A stretch of DNA of 64,000 nt from assembly GCA_023653785.1 (NCBI GenBank), contig JAMKCH010088446.1, positions 62,001 through 126,000 of the forward strand, given 5' to 3'. Of the stretch, positions 45,400 to 58,768 are shown piece after piece. This stretch comes from Ophioderma brevispina (lineage: Eukaryota > Echinodermata > Ophiuroidea > Amphilepidida > Ophiodermatidae). Below the pieces are notes generated by a model that was given only the letters and a program-made list of their open reading frames with translations, did no database searches and was not told where the DNA came from. The position numbers and the translations under genes were made by a program. The stretch's first letter is position 1. Each line of letters begins with the position of its first letter.

Positions 45400-45490
45400 C
45401 TCTTTTGTGGGCTGCCAGCATAGCTGACAGGCCACTTTGCAATCTGGTGTGCATGTGTATGTGTTGTAATATAGTATGTGTGTTCACTAA
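45400..45490 (+). repeat. Hairpin-headed short repeat with TG tract
   Basis: The hairpin at 45407-45435 has stems GTGG/CCAC, CTG/CAG and CAGC/GCTG around loop ATA. A TG-rich tract (GTGTGCATGTGTATGTGTTG) follows. The plan is the same as the repeats at 2.4 and 5.9 kb, with a different stem sequence and without the GGTCA units. Confidence 0.5.
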
Positions 45491-45499
45491 AATGCTTCA

Positions 45500-48400
45500 T
45501 TTTTTATGGAGCGGCCCACAGATTATATCTCAAATATAGTTAAGCCACACGAAAGCCAAGAACCACGAAATTCTAGTTTCCCTTTTATGTGCAATATCTT
45601 TCATTATCATATGTTCCAGTTAACACAAAGGTTGGAAAGGGCCTGCCATGGTATTTTGAGCTCAATTACTTATCACATTTATTTGGTTGTTTTCTGTGAA
45701 TGTTGTAGGATTGTTTAAACTCCTCCTCTATTTAGGCTCTATTATTTTAATAAGATTGAGGTTAGTTTGCTGCCCAGGAATACGTACAGGATCATTGTCA
45801 GGTGGGACTAGAGATGGTTTACCAAAATATGTCAGAATTATATAGGGATTCTTTTCGGTCACTCAAATTTTGTTTTATTTTTTTTTAAAATTAGCATTTA
45901 GCCACAATACCGTTGAACCTATGAGATGGGATTCTGATGATTTTACAAGATAATGCTTGAGTAAGGTATACATTATCTGGGCATTTTATTAGGGAGGTAA
46001 AAAAAAAACATGAGGTCATTTTTAAAATCATTGCTTGTTTTTAAATTTTTGGTTGTAATTTATGTAAAACATAAGCAATTCTATATGAACAGTGAACTGT
46101 CGTTACAATATGCCATTTCTGCTATTGGCAGTTTACAAAAATAATTTTATTGCATATTTCATAGTATTTTGATGTTCTATTTCTGTGGGCCTGGAAAATC
46201 ATGGGTGATTTACCTTCAGTTGTTCAGATTCTATCAAATCCAAAAATTGGGCCCCAATTATACTATTTTATGCAACCAACCCACCCAATTCTAAAGGGTC
46301 ATGTCTGAGATTTGCATACAATTATAGGACCCATTTTCCAACATTTTCAGGACCACATGGCAGGTCCGAAACATTGTTCATTGTAGACATGATTTGAGGC
46401 CATTTGTTGGGGAAAGCTGGCCATTCACGGATTTTTGTATGAAAATGTGGACCCCAAGTCTTTAAGATTTTTATTACAGGCTATTCATTCTTATTTTCAT
46501 TTACTCATTTCAAAAAAAATAGTAACACACTATCACCATAAACACAGTTGTAAAGTTTGTAAATGCCAAGCACAATTTTGTTAGCCTTACCTTAATGACA
46601 ATATTTCCGGTGACAATTACCACTAAGACATAATATAGTGCCAGCCTCGGCTGTTTGTCAGTTCTTGTTGTTGCAATGAACCCACAGTACATTTATTTCG
46701 GTTCCTGTCAAATTAATTGTTGACATCAAATCAAAACAGGTAATGTATATAAAATGAATGCTAAACTATGAGGTAGCGTGAGGATCAAGAACATCAGATG
46801 CGCAAACCTAAGGGGCCACTATGCAAGTGTCTTCATCTTACATACTAATGTATCACTATCTGTAGATTTGTGGTACAATTGACTGCAATGCATATATATA
46901 TATTAATATATTCCTAGATTGAACCCATGGGCGAAAATTAATAATCATTAGTCTATAAGAGCCTTTCTTATTATGCAATTAAGTAATTATTATAGTTTCT
47001 GTTAGCTAATGAGATTATCTCATTGCATAAACTTACTGAGTCATTTCTTTTGACGGATAAATCGCAAACAAGGATAACGGTAAGGCGAAAAAAAATTTAG
47101 CCCTACGTCAAACTCATGTTTATGAATAGAAAATTGCGACCTTAGCGTAAGAGAGAGTGATTAGATATATAATATATATATATATATATAGGGGAAGAAA
47201 GAAGGAGAAAGTGAAGTAGAGGAAAGGAGAGGAAAGGAATTGAAAAGAAGGAAACAGAGAGATGTAGGGGATGCGATGAAGGGATACGGAAAAAGAGGGA
47301 GTGGGACAGACGGGGTGATGTTTTTTTAGCCATGTTTTTTTTTTAATGTTGTGAGATTATGACCGCTCAGCCTCATTCATTTAAATCAAAAAAATCTGCC
47401 ACACTAGGAAGTCAATTAGGGCATATCTGAGAGTTTTCATCTTATTTGCAGCTGATGAGCTGAGAATTTTTCAAATATAATCAAAAACTTTAGGATCCAA
47501 TTCCCATGGAGTAAATGATGGGGCTTTTACTACAAGAAACATAAAAGTGTCATTCACAATTAACCATGATGGCCTGGATGTAATATTTCTATGGTCAAGG
47601 CGACAGGCCCAAAAATTATTAAATAACTCATCATGAGCAAGCAATTATTTCCTTAACATCATATATATGCACATTCAACATATCCTTAGGGGGATTTTAA
47701 ATTTCAATGTGATGCATGCTTGCACAGAAATACTCAACTGTGAGGTGCATATAATCAAATCTGACAATGGGAATTATGGATTTTTTAATTCTGATTACCT
47801 TCTTCGATACTCACACAGAATAAAACGATTTGTTATTTCTGTGGAAATGTTCGAGGGTTGGAGATGGGGTCTAAATTGTTATGGCTCTTCCTATAGACAA
47901 TATTTGGTTAAAAATAATTTTAGTGCCTAATCTTCATTACCTTATCCTTCATTTACCTTTTGTTATGGGGATGCTTAAAGGTCTCATGAAGATCTATACA
48001 GTTTGAAAGCAAAGGAACATTTAGGGATTGCTGGCAGTTGTTGAAGTCTAATAATCTTTTTGGGTATAATTTTGGCAGGTATTATTTAATGGAATACCTG
48101 ATATGTTGAAACATTTAACATGCATATTTAAGTGTAATAGGGTAGGATATGCAGGGTAACTCCGTATTTGAACTTTTGTATGTTAATATGCTTGCAGGAA
48201 ATTCTATATTTGTTTTAAATTTTATTCCTTGTTTGCACTACATTGTTCACAACACAAAACAGTTTTTTTGTAGTCATTTGGACAGTGGTTTGTTGAATTG
48301 CCTTTATGGGATTGGATCTACTTCTGTTGCTAAAGTTTTCTGGGATCAAAACAAAGCCAAAAGCAACAAATCAAAGAATCCTACTTCAAACCTTTAAAGG

Positions 48401-48841
48401 TATGAAAAATACTAAACTAAAGTTATTGTTAGAACAGCCATGTAGCCAAATATTTGAGACAACTGCTTCAATGTTTGGTCGATATTACGGCCCCCTAAAC
48501 CCGTGTTAATGTAATATATCCCCACTGAAATTCACACACACTGACAACTGTTAAAAACAGTGATGAAGTATCACTTGTGGGTTAAACCTTTCAATGGTCA
48601 GGTAGATGAGGATTTAATGAGTGGTCTGTGTAAAGGGACTTGTGAATTGCATGGCAGACTTTCCATCAGCTATTTGTAGTCAAATTTACAAAATTGCTGC
48701 CATTTTGTCATGTCCATTAGAGGCTGTGTGGAAGGTGATTTCATAAATGGTCTTAATATTCTGCGATGAGTATTTCCATAATGCTGTCAGCTAAATTAGG
48801 TTATGAAAATAGTATATCTTAATATTATTAATATTATTTTA
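45500..48841. other. Long stretch without a recognised gene
   Basis: It contains a (TA)n tract at 47166-47190. This is followed by about 130 bp of purine-rich AGGAAAGGAG sequence (47191-47320). No coding or element boundaries can be supported. Open frames near 47667-48509 have no recognisable domain. Confidence 0.4.
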
Positions 48842-48845
48842 TTAA

Positions 48846-49397
48846 AAGCAATAATAGAAACATTTTTGAAAAGCACACCAATTAAAAAAAAATTGTACAG
48901 TTAAGTAGGTAATTGTCTAGGAAAACACTATACTTTGAATGGTATAAAAAAACTCAAGTCTCTATTTGGTTTCACAATGAAAAGAAATTAGAAATTATTA
49001 TCGATCAGTGATTCCATATATGTTACTTCAATGGTCATTGAATTGAAAAATGTGACGACTCTAATAAGAAATAGTGCAATGTCTATGTGTCTGTACTCAT
49101 CAAATTAGTTATTCCATCAGTTGACACAAGTTCAAGTTGCGGTCGTTTATGCGATGGAATAATTTTCATTAGGGCTAGACCGCAGTGACAGAAGTTAACC
49201 CCCATTTTGGCACACAATGAAAAAACAGAATAAGGATGCACAATTCTCATCCTGAATCACTTCTTTTCTGACAAATTACACAATACACATGCCATGTATA
49301 GGTATAGTTTACCATTTAATTTACCCAACACAAGCTAATGTAAAAAATTTCCAATTTTACAATTGGAGACCCTTCCAAAAAATTGCTTATTATTCTT
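48846..49397 (+). mobile_element. TTAA MITE family B, copy 3
   Basis: This is a 552-bp element between TTAA at 48842-48845 and 49398-49401. The left end is AGCAATAATAGAAACATTTT. The interior (AGTGCAATGTCTATGTGTCT, TCTGACAAATTACACAA, GGTATAGTTTACC) and the right end (AAATTGCTTATTATTC) follow the 20.4-kb copy. Confidence 0.75.
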
Positions 49398-49401
49398 TTA
49401 A

Positions 49402-49962
49402 ACCTTTTAGATGGGATTGATTTCCTCCATTTTGTGAGAATATTGAATAAGGGAAAAACAGAAAAAAAAGTAAAAAAAAAAAAAAACTCCAAATGCGACT
49501 TGCTGACTACCATTGAATGTCTAGGTCAACACGCGTGAGAAAACTGGACAGCTTATGCTAACCAGCGCATCGTTATTTATTGGCAATGCCTCTCATCCTT
49601 GTAACATTGTAGCCTGTCACTCAAAAAATCTTAAAATTTAAGGAAATGCATTTTAAGGTATTCAATTGGAATTATGGGCCCTATGGCTACACACTTCATC
49701 TGTCTCTCTGTGTGCCCATCTTTGTGGAATGTTTGTTTGTGTGTGCCCTCCCACTTTCGGACTTGTGGGTGTGCCATTCTTTGTCTGTTGGTTGTGTGTT
49801 CTGTTGTTGACTGGTCTGTTTGTATGTCTCTTTGGGCGGTCTGTCTGTTGTCTTCTTTATTTGTGTTTGTCATTTGTCTTGTACCCTTATTTCTGTTCTG
49901 TTTGTTGTGGTCTTTTGACGGTTTGTTCAAACAATGTGGTTTATACTTGGTTAAACTTAGAG
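49402..49962. other. No gene; T/G-skewed low-complexity block
   Basis: 49690-49935 is strongly T/G-biased (TGTTTG, TCTGT words), giving overlapping open frames rich in Cys, Val, Leu and Phe. I read this as degenerate simple sequence. Confidence 0.5.
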
Positions 49963-50900
49963 AATAAAAAGGTATGATTTTGGGAACGGTATATCTCTTT
50001 TACAATGAATGGGAAACCAAGGTGGGACTACAATTATTTTAAGTGGAAGAACGAGAAACCGGAGGGACAGAGTTCTTCCACGCAAAAGTAATGTTGTTCA
50101 ACCTCCAAAATAACGTCAATATGCAGCGCATCCCGGGCATCAGCCAATGAAAATTGTTTGACATTTTGACCCAGCTGTTTAAGAATTTGATTTTAAAGTC
50201 ATAATCAGTTGTTTATTTTCCAACTTTCGATAAGTCTAAGTTTGCAACATAATTGGGTAGTGCATCATCATCAACAATTATTATAAATGTATTATAATGA
50301 AATGCTCCTTCGAAGACTTGTGTGTCTTGGTCATGATGGCCGTATCAATTTCTTCAAAGAATTTGGAAGATTTGCTGTAAGTCTTCTTGTTGCATTTGAT
50401 TTAGAGAATAAAGGTATGATTTTGGGAACCGGTACTCTCTTTACGACGAATTGAACCCAAGGCGATACCATTATTTTAAGTGGAAGAACGAGGCCGAGTT
50501 CTTCCACGCAAAAATAATGGTGTCGCCGGGTTCAATTCGTTGTAAAGAGAGTACCGGTTCCCAAAATCATACTTTATTCTCAATCTTACACAGCTTTATC
50601 ATGACTTAGGTCATCTTTAACCCAATTTCGCGATGCTTTACGGCTTAAATACAACAAAAAGGACTGCCACCACCCAGTGACAACAATCGAACAACCCGTT
50701 GAACGCAACAACCAAACGCAACGAGACGCAACGTTGGCAGGCGCGCGCGAACGTAGCAAAACGCGGTATGATGCGAGCGCTTCAACCTAAAAATAACATC
50801 AATACGCAGCGCGTACTACCTGGGTTCAATTAAACGAACCCAGGCATCAGCCAATGAAATTGCTTACATTCTCACAGCTGTTCAAGAATACCATTACTGA
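49963..50900. repeat. Diverged direct duplication containing a 178-bp palindrome
   Basis: Segment 1 (49963-50200) and segment 2 (50404-50900) share GAATAAAGGTATGATTTTGG, TTATTTTAAGTGGAAGAACG, GAGTTCTTCCACGCAAAA, TTCAACCT and GGCATCAGCCAATGAAA. Segment 2 is the fuller form. 50404-50581 is an almost perfect inverted repeat (GAGAATAAAGGTATGATTTT back to AAAATCATACTTTATTCTC). A second small hairpin, CCTGGGTTC/GAACCCAGG, lies at 50818-50843. It is non-coding, probably a foldback element. Confidence 0.75.
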
Positions 50901-52144
50901 TTACTGGCTCTGCCCATGCAAACTGAACATCATGGAAATTTAAAGTGTAGAATTCATGTTAATACCTGAGGATTCAGGACAGAAACAAGGGCATTGCATA
51001 TAATTTATGAAAAGATGTGTTCTTTTATTACCTTTAGTGTACAATTTATAGATATGCATTACATTGTGACTGCACTTTCCAATTGCCACAGTATTTTCAT
51101 GACACAAAAGCCAGCACAACAGGTGATGTGCAATAAAACTTAGTCAGTGGACATCATTTTGTTGAAATTTGTAAAGTCAAGTCCACATTTGTACAAAAAT
51201 CATTGTAGTATAAAAATACATTTTTTTTTCAGCTTAGTCACTTACATGAGACTTAGCTATAACATCGATTTTCAATGCAACAGTGTAAATGAATCAACTT
51301 AGAGAGCAAAATTGTGGCATATTTTTATTTTGTTTTTACATTTTGAAAAAAATACTGTTAGTGGCTTTAACTTTTCAGTGGAATTTTAGTGATACCTGCA
51401 AGGGTGGTACTACAGTGCTACTACTTTTAACAGTAGAAAAACTTTAATTGGAACTTTTGTGCTCTTTCATGATTTGTAATTTCACATGTGACATTTTAAA
51501 ATAAAGATGCTTGCATAATATCAAATTGGATATTTTTTCTCAAGAAAATGGCCGATTACCTTGTAACAAAGATACGAAGAGATTATTTCCAAAAGGGCCT
51601 AAATCCACCTTTCATAGTTCTGAGAAAATCACAATTTTTTTTCAAATAATCACATTGCACTTTATCAATTCATATAATTTTGTTGTCAATGAAAGATCCC
51701 ACATGTCGAAGCCGAAAAACCACATTAGGTTTACTCTCCTATTTTTATAGGTTTTTTATGTATTTATTTTCTCTCAAAATTGCCCAGTTTTGGATCGGTG
51801 ATTTTGACATCTTTTCCCAGATGACTGCAGGCATTCTGTGAATGATATCACAAAACTTCTTCCTCATGTCCAGGTGCATACAAAGCATTGTGATTGTTCA
51901 TATAGCAGGTATTACTGCTACAGTTACCTTGCATTCTACTAACCACCACCAAGTATTTATTTTGTGTACACACATACAACGTGATTGCTTGGCTAGAAAG
52001 TGTGTTTAGTTTCCTGTTCGTTGTTTTGTCACCCCTGTGGCATCGCAGTCAAGACATCTGATATTGGGTAAATTTGAAGTAAAAACAGGTAAAATATCAA
52101 GCAGAAATTAACCGGTAATCTCCAAGGTTGTATAAGGTTGTGTT
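50901..52144. other. No gene recognised
   Basis: AT-rich. The 79-codon frame at 51511-51750 has no recognisable feature. Confidence 0.4.
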
Positions 52145-52420
52145 CTGTTGTTGGATGATGATGATGTCAACATTTTTATGCCGTCTGTAAGAGGCCACAT
52201 AGGGATTGCTTTGAGTGTGTGTGTGTGTGTCTGTCTGTCTGTGGTCAAAATGTTAACCCAAATGTTAACCATAAATATGATTACCCACTGTTGGCACATA
52301 TGTGTGCACATTTTCATGATGACTTGCATACAATGGACCTTGGGTAGTAACCCTCATGTTGGTGACCTCATGTGACCTTGATGACCTCATGTGACCGTTG
52401 GCCACATTCACAAACCACAA
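52145..52420 (+). repeat. Short GGTCA/TGACC-type repeat with GT/CTGT tract
   Basis: A (GT)n then (CTGT)n tract at 52216-52245 is followed by ATGTTAACC repeats and TGACCTCATGTGACC words (52360-52400). It is related in composition to the other GGTCA repeats. Non-coding. Confidence 0.5.
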
Positions 52421-52924
52421 CAGACGACACATGCATTCGGTGAACACTGTATTTTTGAGAGACGGAATAAATGCGTTTAACGGAAAATGATGCAATTTTG
52501 ACCTGTCAAGCTTTGAGTTCACAAGTTACTTTTAATTGCCCCGAGGTAACTTGAAGGCTGTAAAGACTTGGGTGTCTCTTACTTTTAACAATGAAAATGA
52601 AAATTGAAGCTCAACTAATAGCTATGTTTTGAGGCAATCCAAAGCCTGCTGTCTTTAGATCAAATTTGGAGTAGGGGATAAATTCTTTGAAATTCCAAAA
52701 TGCAAATTCTGTATCTCTTGTGCCTAGTTAAGTTTTCTTTTTTTAAATATGACAATGTACAATAATTATTATTATTTTTATGTAATATCGCAACAACTTC
52801 ACAGAAGCCTTATATGAGTAATCTGACAGCCATAGCATTCAATATTTTGTATTTTGGGGCTATCGTTCAATTGGTGTAGTGTACATAAAGGGGATCATTT
52901 CCACGTTTATGTTTGGAATATATA

Positions 52925-53145
52925 AACATCCCTTTTTATCCCTAGCCTAAAAGGGCATGGGGGATTTTGTCAGCGAAATCTGTCATCTCTCTGTCAGTCA
53001 GTCTGTCTGTCTGTCTGTCTCCACCTGTAATTATCAGACCCCTGATCTGATCTACAGAGATAACACTTGCACCACAGGACCTTAGTATGTACTGCTACTT
53101 GCACTGTGACAGACAGGTCTGTAGGCCAAAGGTCATACTTTTTTT
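52925..53145 (+). repeat. Hairpin-headed repeat with (CTGT)n tract
   Basis: An imperfect hairpin at 52929-52965 (ATCCC/GGGAT with inner CCTTTT/AAAAGG) is followed by CTGT/CAGT repeats at 52990-53020. The repeat ends in AGGCCAAAGGTCA near 53125. Same plan as the repeats at 2.4 and 5.9 kb. Confidence 0.5.
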
Positions 53146-53845
53146 GCTCTTATTCCCTGGAAAACGTGCGCAAACTCTTTTTTACCAACCGGCCAGGGGG
53201 ATCTCGGAAGTTTTAACTTGCAGTATTTTTTACAAGTAGCCATTACTTTGAAAGAAAAAAACTGCAGTTGCAAGTGCAGAATACTTAAAGAATTGCATTT
53301 GAAGGTAAGCAAGACCACTGATTGTTCCAATCAAGCCAAAACATGTATAAAGGTTGTGGAGTTGATATTGCCTCCTCATAGCCTATTGTTATTGAACACA
53401 TTTCAGTGTACTACAGATTTGAACACTGAGTTAAGGTGTGAGGGGTTAAAGTAAGACCAGGGGGTAATAATGTAATCTCCCCATGCAAAACACTCAAGGT
53501 CTTGAGCTATTCAAAACCATTGGATAAAGCAACATCAAATGACAAAAGCTGTTTTGCAGACTTTCTAGCAGCAATGTTGAAGCCGAGCATTGAAGTTGCC
53601 AATGAGTCAAACTGGGAATAAACCACAATAGAATGCTCCATGATTGCATGCAACATATGGTGCAAATATGATGAACTTCTTGTGGACATGTTTGGGGTCC
53701 ACTTGTTTACTGAAGAAGTTTGAGTTCAGAATTTACTTGAGTTAGCTGGAGTGTTGTCATGTTGTGGAGTGCATCACTTTATGCTGATAGCACAAGTTGA
53801 CTGTAATATGTTATTTCATATTTACAAATATACTAGTATGGACGG
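53146..53845. other. No gene recognised
   Basis: No supported feature. A TTGAAG/GTAAGC splice-donor-like site near 53303 has no supported exon. Confidence 0.35.
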
Positions 53846-53853
53846 GTGGATGG

Positions 53854-54049
53854 CAGTGGCATAACCAGCGGGGGGCAGGGGGCACAAGCTCCCCCCGCTC
53901 AGAACCCTTGCCCCCCCACCAGCCCCCCAAATGAACTGACCTTTTGTACAGTGTCTATGGAGAAGGACCCAAATTTGCCCCCTCAGAAAATGCCTTGGCA
54001 CCCATTCTGCCCCTCCCCCTCCATTTGCAAAGGTCTGGTTACACCACTG
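53854..54049. mobile_element. hAT-like MITE with 8-bp target duplication
   Basis: This is a 196-bp element. The ends are CAGTGGCATAACCAG and (reverse complement) CAGTGGTGTAACCAG. Perfect direct repeats GTGGATGG lie at 53846-53853 and 54050-54057. The interior is G/C-rich and very different in base composition from its surroundings. No transposase. Confidence 0.9.
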
Positions 54050-54057
54050 GTGGATGG

Positions 54058-56751
54058 AAATTTTAACCTCTCATTCTTTTTTAGAGAATTAAAGATATGA
54101 GATTTGTTGCTTTGCCTAGCTAATATCATATCATGATGCTGATGCAGACTAAATAAAAATATTGGCCTGCCCATCCAATATGACACGATATTAGATGGAA
54201 GAAATTTCAGAATATTGCTTCCAAATTTGCCTCTGATTTGTCAATGTTAGGTAATTCTGTTAAATTGTGGATAAGAAGCATGAAGGGCAATGAAAGTTTA
54301 CCAAATGCTTCTTGGTAAGTAGTTAGAATCAAAATTTTGGAGATGTATCATAGAATGTAAGATAATAGCTGACATGCCATTTTGACATGAATTTGATATT
54401 CTTGATTCACATAATACAGTGCCAATTTCCCCAAGCTGCCCAAACTATGCAAATAATTAGACATGGATGATATCCAAAAGAAATTCAAGTTGTCCCCAGG
54501 GATCAGAAGACATGCTTGGCCTATATAACCATTCCTATTTTTTTCGGTTCTATTTGTGACATTTTAGCATAAAGTTGGAATGAATGAAATATGAGTAGGG
54601 AACATATAACTTTACATGCTGGTGCAACTCTCCCCCTCTGCAGTAGAATGATTTTGCCTTTTTAAGTTTACGTCTTCATGAGCGTTGATCAATTACTTCA
54701 CAATATTACAAAATAGACACAGTGGAGACTAGTGTTTTCAGTTAGGGAGATCGAGGGAAGAGTGTTTAATTTATTGCAAATACCTGAAATTCAATAGTTT
54801 GCAGTACAATTTGGTAGATGGCTGTAGGTTCTATGTACTAGTACCCATCACTTGGCTCCTAAATTTTGGTGTTTATTGAGGAATCTGAAAAATTATTCAG
54901 TGTCTGGTTTTGGGTTCTTGTTGTATGAGGTAATTGCAGATTATTGATGTATGTCTGATGTAAAGGATCAAATTTTCACATTACAACTGCATTGTAGATT
55001 TGCCTCTTTAGAATCATAGTTGAATTTGAAATGAAAATAAATTTGGAGCTGAAAATATTAACACTGTAATGAAGCTCAGATGCAGAAAATAAACATAAAA
55101 TTGCACAGATTTGTTTTCCTATTAAAATTTAAGGGTATTTAAGAAATACCTTAGAAACATTGGTGTATGTTGAGTAATTGTTATCTTTATGAGGGGTCTA
55201 AAGACTCTATTAAGAACCAAATTAAATGGTTCCTTATCAGTGACCCAGGTAGGTGAAAAAGGGTACCCAACCTGAAAGATTTTTCCCACAACCACTATTC
55301 AAAGATTCACTATTCCAAATAATTTCTATTGTGAAGGCTTTGGTGCTGCAAGTCCTCAGTTCAAGCCCCAATGAAACCACTCACCAAGATTTAATTAAGT
55401 ACTGAATTCTTTCACCTCTGTTGCCCATTGTTGAAAATGCAGCACTCTGATTGGTCAGTTAACTGCCCATTATTCTAGAACAAATGATGGGCGAATAACC
55501 CGTCTTAATTAATCTGTATTAGAACTTTTGACTAACTTAAAATTTGTTTTTGCTGTGGTTCATTTAAACTTGGACAATTAAACCATAAGCATACCTTGTC
55601 ATTTAAATGGGCCATAACCCGTCATCCCAAATACATTCAGAGTCATACCTGCACCATGCAAATTGCAGTTAGTCTCATTAAGTATACATTCCCCCTCCCC
55701 GATTGTCAGGATCATGGGGATCACTGAAAAGCAGTTTATTACTGAATGATCTACCTAGGCTAAATAAGTCATAAATATATATTTTTGGAATAACAAACCA
55801 TGAGAATAGCTGACCTGTAGGTCAACAAACTCCATTTTTGTAATAGCAAACTCTTGATAGGAAAATTGTATCTTCAGAATAGGGAAGATTTGAAATTTGA
55901 AATAGCAAATCTAAGAATAATGAACCTCTGGAAGAGCAAGTTCTTCCCATCTGTGCCCATTTAGTGAGAAGATACAAGAAGTTCTTGTGTATTATGTACA
56001 CCCAATTGGAAATGTCCAGCATCTTTCATAGGAAAGTAAATGGGAAAAGCAACTTGTATGCATCTCTAAACTGAAATCTCCCATTTACAAAATGCTATTT
56101 TAATATAATAATGGATTGGTGTAAATGGCTCTAGGGTGACGGCCCTACTCACAGATTCCATAGGCATGGGTTAAATTTGATACTCTACCCTATCAGCCAG
56201 TCCCAGGACCACAACTAGTATGTCCCTCAGGTTTTTTAATGAAGATGGTTACAACCATACACCAAGTTATCCCGTGGGGTAAACCTTATTTATTGAAGTT
56301 ATCAATTATTTGTGATGTGATCAAGCAAAATGAGTCGGAAGTCGCAAATATTGATTTTGAGATATAGCTTAACAAAGGAGAACATGTCTTTTGTTTCCTT
56401 TTGTTTTTTTGCCACCCTTCAACTGATTATATCTTTGGAATTAATTGGTCAATTTCAATGGGGGTTTCAGCAAAATGTAGCTTTTTAAATGCTGCTTACA
56501 GTTACATGAAAAAGTAAAAATTGAATCTGACCGACTTCAGACTCATTTTGCTTGATCGCATAACATTTCATAGAGAAGCAATACAAGTAGAAGAAAAGAG
56601 CACATTTGATATATTGCCCCTCATAAATGATTTGAAGAAGCTGAGATCATGAATGTTTTTAATTATCATTCATGGAGATGTACTGAAATATTCAGCATGA
56701 AATCTGAACATTGTATAATTGATCAATCTAATAGTATCATGACTTGCATGC
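54058..56751. other. Long stretch without a recognised gene
   Basis: The word CAGTTCAAGCCCC near 55360 resembles a worn B box, but no SINE body can be followed. Otherwise AT-rich with no supported feature. Confidence 0.4.
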
Positions 56752-56755
56752 TTAA

Positions 56756-57067
56756 AGGGGCATTTCGTGATCCACAGCCTCATCCCCTCGACTTAGCCAA
56801 AAATGTTGAGATTTTTACATCATCTGAACCGTTAGCCTTAGTAATCCATGTGTGTCCAATCTTATGTGCAAATTCGGTCGCATCTGTAAGAAATTCGCAA
56901 TAGAAATTACAGCACAGTAGCCTATGGGACCGTGGGAAACAAGTAATTGCTCATAACACAAAAATACAAAGTTCAGGATCAGCTCAAATTTTGAGAATAA
57001 GCTTTTCTTAAGGATATCTAGTGATCAATGAATAAAACAGAAGGTGATGGAATCACAAAATGCACCT
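56756..57067 (+). mobile_element. TTAA MITE family C, copy 1 (complete)
   Basis: This is a 312-bp element between TTAA at 56752-56755 and 57068-57071. The ends are AGGGGCATTTCGTGATCC and (reverse complement) AGGTGCATTTTGTGATTCC. It serves as the reference for the Ngaro-interrupted copy at 21.1/30.4 kb. Confidence 0.85.
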
Positions 57068-57071
57068 TTAA

Positions 57072-58764
57072 TTTTGTGGTTGTAAATACTTTAAAATAAG
57101 GTAAAATGGCTTACAAATTATTTTATTTACCTGATTTAGGACATATATGACAAAAAAGTATTGTGGAATGCAGGTAACTTGATAATAGATTATCAGAATT
57201 CAAAAATAAAATAATTCAACATTAAGCCATTTCCATAGAAATCCAAACAATTTCTCACTAGATTTTGATTTTAAATTACACATTTAACACGCATAACAAA
57301 AATGACAGTCGACGAGAAAAGCAAATTAGCAGGTTATTGCTTATCCCTTTGAGGATTTTAAACAAGGTAGTAAGATGACATACAAATGCTAGGGCATAGT
57401 GGGCAAATAGTTTAATTCACTCAGGAAAATATCTTTTCAAAACATATTGCATTGTAAATTTTAAAGATTTATTAGGAAACTTAGGTGATGCTGTGGATAT
57501 AATGATAGAAAATGTCTATGGTCCCAAGGGTGTGCTCTGCTTGATGAGCCTGTAGTGGACAATCACTGGAGGTGATTAAGTAATGGATGGCATCATTTAA
57601 TGAGTGTGTGTGTACTCACAGGCCACCAACCCATCCTAATCAAATTCTCCTGTCAGTATTTGCTAGGTCTACCCAGGCATAGCCACAAGGCTCCCCTAAC
57701 ATGTTTCCATTCGCATATAAAATGTAAGCTAATGTACAAGGACAGCAAGCCCAAAGGCCTCCAAATTGGCCATGTTTCGCATGTCTGAATAAAAGCCAAC
57801 TTGTTTGATTTTGATGCTGCTTTCTCTGAAATTGAGCTTATAATTGTGCAGTTTAGATGAATACTGTCGCAGCAATCAGGAGAGTCGTGTCACTCGGCAA
57901 TAACCCTAAGCAAACAAGGAGTGAAAGTGTGACAAACGACGATGAGTCGTGATTTAGTTTGGAGGATTGGTAGCATTCAGCCAGTCCTGGCCCCAAGTGG
58001 TTTATCCAATCAAATTAAGGATTCTTATCATCCTTGAAGCTCTTATTTTACTGGTATTATCCAAACAGTTTTTGTGTATTTTGGATGTCATTTCTAGTTC
58101 CGGTCTCATTGTTTCATTGTAACTTAGGCTTGCATCTTTCCTTCATTCAACACCCACATAGTCTATGATTGTTGAATAGTCCCAGGAAATGATTTTGTTG
58201 ATCTTTTAAGCACTACTTCGTTGTAGAACAAAACATGATTATTATTTCTTTTTAAAAACAATATTTTACTTACAAGCTTTACTGTATCGAATTCAGACCT
58301 TGTGGTAAACACACAAGGTTGTTGAAAATTGATTTTTATTTTCTCACAGGTCAAATTTCATGTGAGAGTCCAAGATTTGCTTTAACTCAGTAAATATTGT
58401 TTTCTGTAATTGTCTTGCAACACTTGCAAGGTTATCTTGCAAAACTTGGAAGGGCAAGGATGCAGAATGTGAGATATGGGTAAAGTTTAACATGCATTTA
58501 CATATATTCATAGGTTAAAAAGCAAAGATAGTAAGATTCCAGTGAACAATTACAATGAAAACCTTGTTTTAGGCGGCCCATCATTCGTACAAAAAAAAAA
58601 TTGTCAAATTAAAGGTTAGTCTCAGGATTCTGAATTTAGGGAGTGTAATTTGAAAAGAGAGCGTCTCTCCTTTGTGTTTGTTGTCCCATTTTGGGTTGAA
58701 ATGTTTTTAAACATTTGTAACAAAAAAGTCAATGAAAATAAAAAAAATAAAAAAAATAAAAACT
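57072..58764. other. No gene recognised
   Basis: No supported feature. An A-rich tract with AAATAAAAA words ends at 58762. Confidence 0.4.
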
Positions 58765-58768
58765 TTAA

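Noticed and set aside
49666..49977. Overlapping Cys/Val/Leu-rich frames of about 100 codons
   Set aside because: T/G-skewed degenerate simple sequence. The same block is open in two frames and also on the other strand.
55340..55440. SINE suggested by CAGTTCAAGCCCC
   Set aside because: One worn B-box-like word without an A box or recognisable body.
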